Shown piece by piece: positions 7,848 through 14,582 of a stretch of DNA of 18,603 nt. A program made the translations under genes and the position numbers. The stretch is from Candidatus Moraniibacteriota bacterium. GTDB taxonomy: Bacteria > Patescibacteriota > Minisyncoccia > Moranbacterales > GCA-2747515. How positions within the stretch are numbered: position 1 is the stretch's first letter; every line of letters begins with the position of its first letter. Below the pieces are notes generated by a model that saw nothing but the letters and a program-made list of their open reading frames with translations, did not search any database and had not been told where the DNA came from. Location: the NCBI GenBank assembly GCA_027031945.1, contig JALVPE010000017.1, positions 1 through 18,603 of the forward strand, in the 5' to 3' direction.

Positions 7848-8068
7848 GAATTATATATACTTATAAAGTAGTAAAATTTTTTTATTTATAATTTCATTAT
7901 TTTGTAGTAATGTATATTGTTGCTTTTTAGAGCGTTTTCTGCAATACTTTAATACAAGGAGGTAGTTTGAACTTGTTTTAGAGTAAAAAACTATCTTTTT
8001 TGTTTTCATTGTCCTTTAACAACAAAGAAACTTTGTTGAAACATTAATTTTTGCAAAGGAGAAAGATA
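7848..8068 (+). promoter_or_regulatory. purL leader with mutually exclusive pairings
   Basis: This region has no gene. A strong SD-like AAGGAGG (7956-7962) stands about 107 bases before the real start. It is followed only by a 4-codon frame (TTG at 7967, TAG at 7979-7981). Bases 7956-7968 can pair with 7988-8000 (13 pairs, three of them G-U), and the 3' arm ends in a T-run, so the hairpin looks terminator-like. A second hairpin, CAACAAAG/CTTTGTTG, lies at 8020-8038. TCCTTT (8012-8017) is complementary to AAAGGA (8055-8060), which overlaps the true purL SD. I recognise no known riboswitch class, and no promoter is convincing. Confidence 0.4.
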
Positions 8069-11000
8069 ATGAGTATTTTGAGATTATTTAGGGAAGTTGG
8101 CAACAGCGGTCGTGAAGAATTATGTTTTAATGTTGAATTTTGGGGGACCATGCGTAGTCAAGAAACAGAGACTTTAATATCGTTACTTTGCGAGGGCTTT
8201 GTTCCTGGGACAGTAACTTTTTTTTCTGAATTAAGACCTACGCCTGAGTCTGGGTTCCAGGTTGTGGAAATTGGTCCACGACTTAATGTTGAAACATCTT
8301 GGTCGTCTAATATGATTGCGATTTGTCGCAATGTGGGGCTTGAGATAATAACCCGTATTGAGTGTTCTCGGCGTTATATTGTTGGCAATAATGATGTTGA
8401 AAACTTCATTGCAACACATTGTGATCGCATGACAGAGATGGTTTATGAAGAGCCACTTACTACATTTGATACTGGTATTGAGCCAGAAGATGTGTATGAG
8501 GTGGACATGATCAGTGGTGGTCCTGATGCTCTTAAAGGCATACCAGGCATTTCCATGGATGAGTGGGATCGTAATTTCTACTATGACTATTTTGTCAAAA
8601 AGCTTGGTCGTAACCCGACCATTGTGGAGATTATGGATCTTAACAATGCTAACTCAGAACACTCTCGTCATGGATTTTTTGGAGGAATTCAAATTATTGA
8701 TGGTGTGAGACAGGAACAAACTTTGTTTGAACTTGTGAAGAGTGAACTTGAGGAAAATCAGAGAGGTAGTGTAATTGCTTTTGCGGATAATTCCAGTGCG
8801 ATTTTTGGTGCTGATATTACGACTATCGTGCCAGAAAAACCTGGGAGACCTTCCATGTTTGTTCAACAATGTTCAACTTATCATTTACTACTTACGGCAG
8901 AGACTCACAATTTTCCAACAGGCGTTGCTCCTTTTCCTGGAGCAGAGACTGGTACAGGCGGAAGAATCCGTGATATTCAGGGAACTGGAAAAGGTGGGTT
9001 TACAATTGCCGGAACAGCGGGATATTGTGTGGGTAGTTTACATATTCCGGGCTATGAATTGCCTTGGGAAATGGATTATGAGTGTCCGACAAATCTGGCG
9101 AGTGCACTCAAAATTGCTATTGATGCATCTGATGGTGCATCGGATTATGGCAATAAATTTGGTGAGCCGGTAATTCAAGGATTTGCGCGTTCATTTGATA
9201 TGCGTTTGTCTGGTGGTGAGCGTTGGGGATTTCTTAAGCCCATAATGTTTACCGGAGGTATTGGTCAGATTGATGCTCGCCACACTAAAAAGGAGTCAGA
9301 AGAAAAGGGCATGCTTATTGTTCAAGTAGGTGGTCCGGCGTACCGTGTTGGTTTTGGCGGTGGTGCAGCTTCATCCATGCTTCAAGGTGAAAATGAAGAA
9401 GGCTTGGACTTTAATGCTGTGCAACGTGGTGACGCGGAAATGGAACAAAAAATGAACCGTGTCATTCGTGCCTGTAATGAAATGGGTGATAAAACACTGG
9501 TAGAAGTAATTCATGACCAGGGAGCTGGAGGTCCTGCCAATGTTCTTAAAGAATTGGTAGAACACTCTGGTGGCTGGATTGAAATTCGCAACATTAAAGT
9601 CGGAGATCCAACAATGTCAGTGCTTGAGATTTATGTTGCGGAGTATCAAGAGCGTAATGGCTTTTTGATTAGTCCTGAAAATATTGAGCAGTTCAAAGCG
9701 ATTTGTCGTCGTGAGAAGGTAAATTGCGAAGTGCTTGGAGAAGTGACAGGAGACTTGCACTTTGTTGTACATGATGCAAATAATGATACGACACCTGTTG
9801 ATTTGGATCTCTCAGAAGTACTTGGCAATATGCCACAAAAGACTTTTGAGGATAGTCACATTGACAGTGAATTATTAGAATTGGTTCTGCCACAAGATTT
9901 AACTGTGCGTGAAGCTATGAGGCAAGTTTTCAAACTTGTGTCTGTCGGTTCAAAACGATGGTTGACTAATAAGGTTGACCGTTCGGTTACCGGACTGATA
10001 GCACAGCAACAATGTGTTGGTCCGTTGCAACTGCCTTTGGCAGATGTGGCGGTTGTGGCACAAAGTCACTTCGGCTTAACTGGTGGTGCAACAGCAATTG
10101 GTGAACAGCCAATTAAAATGATAGCCAACCCAAAAGCTGGTGCACGTATGGCAATTGGTGAGGCACTTACAAATCTAATGTGGGCACGAGTACGAAATCT
10201 CAATGAGGTGAAGTGCAGTGCAAACTGGATGTGGGCACCAAAATTGCCTGGTGAGGGAGCTGCGATTCGTGACGCGGCTGAAGCAAAAGCTGAAGTGATG
10301 AAAGCCATCGGCATCGCTACTGATGGTGGAAAAGACAGTTTTTCTATGGCAACACTCGTTGGTAAGGAAACTGTTAAATCTCCGCGTGAGTTGGTAATCT
10401 CACTCTATGGTGCGATGGACAACATCACAAGAGTAGTGACACCGGATATTAAAAAACCAGGAGAGAGTAGTTTGATTTTTGTAGACCTCTCTAATGGCAA
10501 GGCACGTTTGGGTGGTTCCGCTTTGGCACACGTCTATGGTCAAGTTGGCAATGAAGTGCCAGATATGGATGATCCTGATTTGGTGCGCAGAGCATTTTTG
10601 GCTGTACAGGAGTTAATTGACAGGGGCTTAATCCTTGCTGGTCACGATGTGAGTGATGGTGGTTTAATCACTGCACTTTGTGAAATGGCATTTGCTGGTA
10701 ATTGTGGATTGAGTGTACAGCTGAAAAAAAGCTTTACAAGTCCCGATATGGTAATTCCGCAATTATTTGCAGAAGAATTGGGTTTTATTGTTGAATGTGC
10801 AAATCAAGAAGTTTCGGATGTATTTGATTGTTTGACTAAATTTGGTTTGCATTTTAGTGGGACATTTGTAATTGGTAAGACTTTTAAAGAGCCAGTTATT
10901 CAAGTGTTTTATGGTAATGTATCTCTTTTTAGAGAGGATATGCGGACTCTTCGTCAATGGTGGGAAGAGACCTCATATCAACTGGAACGTTTGCAAAAAA

Positions 11001-11920
11001 ATCCAGTTTGCGCTGATGAAGAAAAAGAGAATATTTTTGATCGCAGTGGTCCGAAATATTTTGTACCATTTATGGTTGAGGGAACGAGCCAACGTGTTTT
11101 GGATAGTTCAAACAAACCAAAGGTGGCAATTTTGCGGGAAGAGGGAAGTAACTCTGATCGTGAGATGACGTCGGCATTTTTTAGAGCTGGATTTGAACCA
11201 TGGGATGTTACCATGAGTGATTTGGTTGATAGCAGGATTACTCTTGAGCAGTTTCGAGGACTTGTGGCTGTGGGAGGATTCTCTTATGCCGATGTTCCCG
11301 AATCGGCCAAGGGTTGGGCTGCAACCATAATGTTTAATCAAGAGTTGAAAGTAATGTTTGACGAGTTTTATAATCGTCAGAACACTTTTACGCTTGGTGT
11401 GTGCAATGGTTGTCAGCTATTTGCACTACTTGGTTGGGTGCCGTGGCGAGGAATTGCTCCAGAAGATCAGCCGCGATTTATCAAAAATGATTCAGAGAAA
11501 TTTGAATCACGCTGGAGTGCGGTAAAAATCATGCAAAGTAAAGCCATAATGTTGGATGGTATGGATGGTATGACTTTTGGTATTCATGTGGCTCATGGTG
11601 AAGGAAAGGTTTATTTTCCATATACGGGCATATTTAGGGATGTTGTTGATGGTAATTTGATTCCATTGACATATGTTGATGATGATGGAAATGCGACTGG
11701 AAAATACCCTTTTAATCCTAACGGTTCTGTTAACGGAATTGCCGGGCTTTGTTCACCAGATGGACGTCATCTTGCGATGATGCCTCATCCTGAACGTTGC
11801 TTTCTGCCATGGCAATGCCACTGGATGCCAGAGGAGATGAAGCAAAAATTTCAAGAAATTGGAGTATCTCCCTGGATGCAAATGTTTAAAAATGCGTACC
11901 AATGGTGTGTAAACAACTAG
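8069..11920 (+). CDS. purL: Phosphoribosylformylglycinamidine (FGAM) synthase, large single-chain form
   Basis: The enzyme converts FGAR, ATP and glutamine to FGAM in de novo purine synthesis. The 1283 residues match the fused form (E. coli about 1295) that needs no separate PurS or PurQ. Landmarks: ANSEHSRH (194-201), ETHNFPTG (from 278), GAETGTGG, HDQGAGG, and TNKVDRSVTG in the second synthetase half. The glutaminase domain runs from about 1016 with KVAILREEGSN, Cys1112 in GVCNGCQ, and His1240/Glu1242 in MPHPE. The start is ATG 8069, because AAGGAG (8056-8061) lies 7 bases upstream; a longer frame from TTG 8051 would put the SD inside the gene. Many stretches resemble animal PFAS by recall. 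G+C looks higher than in the flanking genes (28/60 at 9961-10020 against 19/60 at 2581-2640 in tig). No other pur genes are near except the PurM-like gene next door. Confidence 0.96.
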   Translation: MSILRLFREVGNSGREELCFNVEFWGTMRSQETETLISLLCEGFVPGTVTFFSELRPTPESGFQVVEIGPRLNVETSWSSNMIAICRNVGLEIITRIECSRRYIVGNNDVENFIATHCDRMTEMVYEEPLTTFDTGIEPEDVYEVDMISGGPDALKGIPGISMDEWDRNFYYDYFVKKLGRNPTIVEIMDLNNANSEHSRHGFFGGIQIIDGVRQEQTLFELVKSELEENQRGSVIAFADNSSAIFGADITTIVPEKPGRPSMFVQQCSTYHLLLTAETHNFPTGVAPFPGAETGTGGRIRDIQGTGKGGFTIAGTAGYCVGSLHIPGYELPWEMDYECPTNLASALKIAIDASDGASDYGNKFGEPVIQGFARSFDMRLSGGERWGFLKPIMFTGGIGQIDARHTKKESEEKGMLIVQVGGPAYRVGFGGGAASSMLQGENEEGLDFNAVQRGDAEMEQKMNRVIRACNEMGDKTLVEVIHDQGAGGPANVLKELVEHSGGWIEIRNIKVGDPTMSVLEIYVAEYQERNGFLISPENIEQFKAICRREKVNCEVLGEVTGDLHFVVHDANNDTTPVDLDLSEVLGNMPQKTFEDSHIDSELLELVLPQDLTVREAMRQVFKLVSVGSKRWLTNKVDRSVTGLIAQQQCVGPLQLPLADVAVVAQSHFGLTGGATAIGEQPIKMIANPKAGARMAIGEALTNLMWARVRNLNEVKCSANWMWAPKLPGEGAAIRDAAEAKAEVMKAIGIATDGGKDSFSMATLVGKETVKSPRELVISLYGAMDNITRVVTPDIKKPGESSLIFVDLSNGKARLGGSALAHVYGQVGNEVPDMDDPDLVRRAFLAVQELIDRGLILAGHDVSDGGLITALCEMAFAGNCGLSVQLKKSFTSPDMVIPQLFAEELGFIVECANQEVSDVFDCLTKFGLHFSGTFVIGKTFKEPVIQVFYGNVSLFREDMRTLRQWWEETSYQLERLQKNPVCADEEKENIFDRSGPKYFVPFMVEGTSQRVLDSSNKPKVAILREEGSNSDREMTSAFFRAGFEPWDVTMSDLVDSRITLEQFRGLVAVGGFSYADVPESAKGWAATIMFNQELKVMFDEFYNRQNTFTLGVCNGCQLFALLGWVPWRGIAPEDQPRFIKNDSEKFESRWSAVKIMQSKAIMLDGMDGMTFGIHVAHGEGKVYFPYTGIFRDVVDGNLIPLTYVDDDGNATGKYPFNPNGSVNGIAGLCSPDGRHLAMMPHPERCFLPWQCHWMPEEMKQKFQEIGVSPWMQMFKNAYQWCVNN

Positions 11921-11986
11921 CACTACGATACTTGTCTAGTATCGTAGTGATAGGAATCCTCGGCGGAAGAAATTCTGCCGAGGATT
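11921..11986 (+). promoter_or_regulatory. Tandem hairpins between purL and the purM-like gene
   Basis: Hairpin 1 begins one base after the purL stop: CACTACGATACT (11921-11932) and AGTATCGTAGTG (11938-11949), 12 perfect pairs around a 5-base loop. Hairpin 2: AATCCTCGGC (11955-11964) with GCCGAGGATT (11977-11986), extended inward by four more pairs (one G-U) to a GAAA tetraloop at 11969-11972. Neither is followed by a U-tract, so neither is a standard terminator. They may protect or expose mRNA ends, or set relative expression of the two genes. Confidence 0.7.
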
Positions 11987-12015
11987 TATAACAAAATATT
12001 TGGGAGGAAATTGTT

Positions 12016-13242
12016 ATGAGTACAGATTTATACAAAAAAGAAGTTATAGATCCGGGTGATAAAGCATCTAAGCTTGCTGCACAAGTTTGTTATGATAGTC
12101 ACAAGAATTGTCCAGCTTTAACCATAGTGCCACATCAACCTGGGAATTTTCGAGGACCAGTTGGTTGGGTGTGGAAAAAACATGTTTTGGAAATGATGCT
12201 AAATCATGAAGTTAGCGCAGACGGTAAGGTCATTAATTGGGAAATGTTGGAAGAAAAGGAAAATGATGGTGCAGGGGGCAAGCCGGCATTTTTTACGGTA
12301 ATAGGAACGCAGAAAAATTTTGCAGTTCTTGGTTTGGAGCCCATTGTAATGTGTATTGATGATTTTGCTCGTTCGGGTCGATTTCCTGCAATTGTGGCAA
12401 ATGACATCAATGTCAAAAAGATAACCCAAGAGAATTATCCGTTGTTTGAGGCAATGATTAAGGGTTATGGTAAGATTCTTAAACAAAACAACCTGGTAAA
12501 CATAACAGGTGAAGTGGCTGTTATGAAATTTAGTGTAACGGCATTTTGTGATGATAATTCGAAGAAGCAACTCATTTTGAATTGGGGAGCATCGTGTGTG
12601 GGTCTTTGTCATAAAGATAAACTAATAGATGGTTCAAAAATAGAATCAGGGATGCCGATTGTTGGTTTTTATGAAGATGGTTATCGCTGTAATGGTGGCA
12701 CATTACTTATAAATCTTATTAATGCTGAATGGGGATTAAATGTTTGTTCAGCTGAAAAATTTGATTTTATAAAAAAGTTAACTATTCCATCGAAAAGTTA
12801 TGCTAGATTTATAACACGTATGCATGGTTGGAATGATGACGGTAGCATAAAAGATCCGATTGTGAATATGGTAGGCATTGCTCATATTACTGGTGGCGGC
12901 ATATGGGAAAAATTTGGAGAATTATTGCCAGATAATGTAGGAGCTTTGCTGAATAATATGTTTGAGCCTACTGCAGTGTTACGTCAAGCACAAGATTTGT
13001 CTTGGAAACATAAACACTTGCAACTTAGCGATTATAAGGCTCACGGAACTTTTCATGGAGGCTGTGGCATGTTGGTTGTATGCAAAACTATTGATGATGC
13101 TGAGGAACTCGTTAATCAGGCAAGTTGTTCAAATATAAAATCAAAGATAGTTGGCATAACAATGCAATCTGCACAAAAAGAGATAATCATTGATTCTAAA
13201 TTCCGTGAGAGAAAAAGATTATCTTCACTAAGACCGGAATAA
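12016..13242 (+). CDS. Divergent PurM-like (AIR synthase-related) protein
   Basis: PurM closes FGAM to AIR, the step after PurL. This 408-residue protein aligns by eye with PurM through IVMCIDDFARSG (110-121, PurM 'AMCVNDLVVQG'), NITGEVAVM (162-170), KLIDGSKIESG (202-212), a GYRCNGG segment (222-228), AHITGGGIWEK (289-299), LPDNVGALL (304-312) and GTFHGGCGM (344-352). The PurM signature GTDGVGTKL is missing: residues 96-112 read GTQKNFAVLGLEPIVMC, about a dozen residues shorter. The N-terminal 90 residues also differ from the usual glycine-rich region, and the protein is longer than E. coli PurM (about 345). The start is firm: GGGAGG (12002-12007), 8 bases before the ATG. It follows purL by 95 bp and is probably cotranscribed. 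It may be a neofunctionalised or inactive AIR synthase, or a partner of PurL. Confidence 0.75.
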   Translation: MSTDLYKKEVIDPGDKASKLAAQVCYDSHKNCPALTIVPHQPGNFRGPVGWVWKKHVLEMMLNHEVSADGKVINWEMLEEKENDGAGGKPAFFTVIGTQKNFAVLGLEPIVMCIDDFARSGRFPAIVANDINVKKITQENYPLFEAMIKGYGKILKQNNLVNITGEVAVMKFSVTAFCDDNSKKQLILNWGASCVGLCHKDKLIDGSKIESGMPIVGFYEDGYRCNGGTLLINLINAEWGLNVCSAEKFDFIKKLTIPSKSYARFITRMHGWNDDGSIKDPIVNMVGIAHITGGGIWEKFGELLPDNVGALLNNMFEPTAVLRQAQDLSWKHKHLQLSDYKAHGTFHGGCGMLVVCKTIDDAEELVNQASCSNIKSKIVGITMQSAQKEIIIDSKFRERKRLSSLRPE

Positions 13243-13247
13243 AGATT

Positions 13248-13279
13248 AGCTACTGGCAATAATTTTGTCAGTAGTTTTT
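13248..13279 (+). terminator. Terminator after the purM-like gene
   Basis: CTACTGGCAA (13250-13259) pairs with TTGTCAGTAG (13265-13274) with one G-U pair, followed by TTTTT (13275-13279). This ends the purL-purM-like unit before the next promoter. Confidence 0.75.
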
Positions 13280-13323
13280 AATTCGTAGATTGAATTGTAA
13301 GTTGTGTCTTGACGGTGCAGTGA

Positions 13324-13352
13324 TTGACGAAGGTTGGTTTTTGGTGTATATT
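13324..13352 (+). promoter_or_regulatory. Promoter for the mTERF-like repeat gene
   Basis: TTGACG (13324-13329), a 17-bp spacer and TATATT (13347-13352) predict a start near 13359 and a leader of about 67 bases. It lies directly after the terminator at 13248-13279, so the repeat gene is probably its own transcription unit. Confidence 0.6.
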
Positions 13353-13425
13353 TGTAAGTTCGTTAATTTGACAATAGAAGATAAATTCTAAAATAACTTT
13401 GACATATATTTACAAGGAGAAAATC

Positions 13426-14316
13426 ATGACTTTGTCAAAACAGGAAATTCAGAGTAGGAAAGCAGATTTATTAGACGCAGGTTTTTCAATTGATTTTGTA
13501 CAAAAAAATATTGTGATTTATAATAGCTTGTTTAAACGTTCAGCCGGGGAGACAATTATTTTCTTGCTAGCAAGAGGTTTCAAAGATCCAATAAAGCTAA
13601 TTATTTCTTCACCATCAATTCTTGGTTTAAACTTTATTAACATCGATGCAAAAATCGAAGGATTGAAGAAAAGAGGTTTCAAAAACCCGGTAAAATTAAT
13701 TACATTAGTACCAGCAATTTTTGCTTACAGTTTCGACAACATCGATGCAAAAATCGAAGGATTGAAGAAAAGAGGTTTCAAAAACCCGGTAAAACTAATC
13801 ACATCATTTCCATCAATTCTTGGTTTAAACTTCATTAACATCGATGCAAAAATCGAAGGATTGAAGAAAAGAGGTTTCAAAAACCCGGTAAAACTAATCA
13901 CATCATTTCCATCAATTTTTGGTTATAGCCTCGACAACATCGATTGGCGGTTAAGATATTTTTGTAAACTTTTAAAATTTTGTAGTTCACAGATAACTGC
14001 TCAAGATATTATGGAGGGCAATACTACATTGTGGAGTACAAAGAGAGAAAAAATGCAAATTCTTGTAAGGATTGCATATAATTTGCACTGTACAGCTGAA
14101 AAAGAAGTAATTTCAGCTTTATCGTGTAATTTGGAGAATTTTCTTCTGGTATATATTTTTTCAGAAGAAAAGGATTTCCGCACAATTCGTTTACATGCCA
14201 GAAAAGCAAAAAATAAATATGGTACAGTAAAAGAAAGGCGGGAAAAAATTCAAAAATTCAGCGATAAACTTCCGTCAAAGATATATTCCATGTATTGCAA
14301 AGGATATATTAGATAG
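13426..14316 (+). CDS. Protein of 33-residue mTERF-like repeats
   Basis: The 296-residue product has four tandem 33-residue units (residues 50-82, 83-115, 116-148, 149-181) preceded by a degenerate unit (about 18-49). A unit reads RGFKNPVKLI, then PSILG, then NIDAKIEGLKK: a conserved Pro, a Leu/Ile-Gly, an Asn-Ile, then a helix ending before Gly-Phe. This matches the helical mTERF motif of eukaryotic organelle proteins that bind nucleic acid (by recall, 'P.LLG.S..N...K..FL..LGF'). The Lys/Arg-rich helix ends would suit nucleic-acid binding. Residues 182-296 are basic, without a motif I know. No signal peptide or membrane segment is seen. The start is ATG 13426, with AAGGAG (13414-13419) 6 bases upstream; the longer frame from 13399 would swallow the SD. 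Function in bacteria is unknown to me; a generic alpha-solenoid of another family is the main alternative. Confidence 0.75.
   Translation: MTLSKQEIQSRKADLLDAGFSIDFVQKNIVIYNSLFKRSAGETIIFLLARGFKDPIKLIISSPSILGLNFINIDAKIEGLKKRGFKNPVKLITLVPAIFAYSFDNIDAKIEGLKKRGFKNPVKLITSFPSILGLNFINIDAKIEGLKKRGFKNPVKLITSFPSIFGYSLDNIDWRLRYFCKLLKFCSSQITAQDIMEGNTTLWSTKREKMQILVRIAYNLHCTAEKEVISALSCNLENFLLVYIFSEEKDFRTIRLHARKAKNKYGTVKERREKIQKFSDKLPSKIYSMYCKGYIR
13573..13968 (+). repeat. Four tandem 99-bp coding repeats
   Basis: Units at 13573-13671, 13672-13770, 13771-13869 and 13870-13968 keep an exact 99-bp period, each beginning AGAGGTTTC. Bases 13738-13818 and 13837-13917 are identical over 81 bp, and 13642-13695 shares 54 bp with both. 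The variable middle alternates: units 1 and 3 encode LGLNFIN, units 2 and 4 encode F(A/G)YS(F/L)DN. This points to duplication of a two-unit block followed by local homogenisation. Confidence 0.9.
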
Positions 14317-14323
14317 AGAATAT

Positions 14324-14363
14324 AAACCTCATCAATCAAAATAATGATTGATGAGGTTTTTCT
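14324..14363 (+). terminator. Terminator after the mTERF-like gene
   Basis: A 15-bp perfect stem (14324-14338 with 14345-14359, AAACCTCATCAATCA and its complement) closes a 6-base loop, AAATAA, and is followed by TTTCTTT. Confidence 0.85.
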
Positions 14364-14398
14364 TTAGAAAATAATAGTATTAAATTGCTATTGACCTA

Positions 14399-14500
14399 TC
14401 AAATCATTAAACCATGACACCAAAAAAACTCTAACAAGATTACAGTGCTATTTCAAATGATTTATCAATGGTGATTATGGTGTAATTTTAGATGATTTGA
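14399..14500. repeat. Long interrupted inverted repeat upstream of uvrA
   Basis: Three pairs of arms nest in order: TCAAATCAT (14399-14407) with ATGATTTGA (14492-14500), ACCAT (14411-14415) with ATGGT (14477-14481), and CACC (14418-14421) with GGTG (14470-14473). The 48-base centre has no coding potential. It ends 10 bases before the uvrA -35 box. It may be a relic of a small mobile element or a regulatory structure. Confidence 0.4.
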
Positions 14501-14509
14501 TGCGTAGCC

Positions 14510-14538
14510 TTGACTGTGTAGGTAAAGTGGTATAGAAT
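14510..14538 (+). promoter_or_regulatory. Candidate promoter for uvrA
   Basis: TTGACT (14510-14515), a 17-bp spacer and TAGAAT (14533-14538) predict a start near 14545, about 38 bases before the uvrA ATG. Confidence 0.6.
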
Positions 14539-14582
14539 TTATAACTAATATCGTTTATTTTTTGATTTCAATTTAATCTTAT

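Noticed and set aside
8051..8068. Longer purL start at TTG 8051
   Set aside because: It would place the AAGGAG ribosome-binding site inside the coding region; ATG 8069 is correctly spaced from it.
7848..8068. Known purine, PRPP or ZTP riboswitch in the purL leader
   Set aside because: None of the conserved core motifs I can recall for these classes is present, and the region is too AT-rich for their GC stems.
13228..13242. The RPE ending of the purM-like protein as an invaded palindromic repeat
   Set aside because: A similar 'RPE' arises antisense near position 144, but the flanking DNA does not match, so there is no evidence of a shared element.
13399..13425. Longer start for the mTERF-like gene at 13399
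   Set aside because: The AAGGAG at 13414-13419 sits 6 bases before ATG 13426, and the added residues do not extend any repeat.
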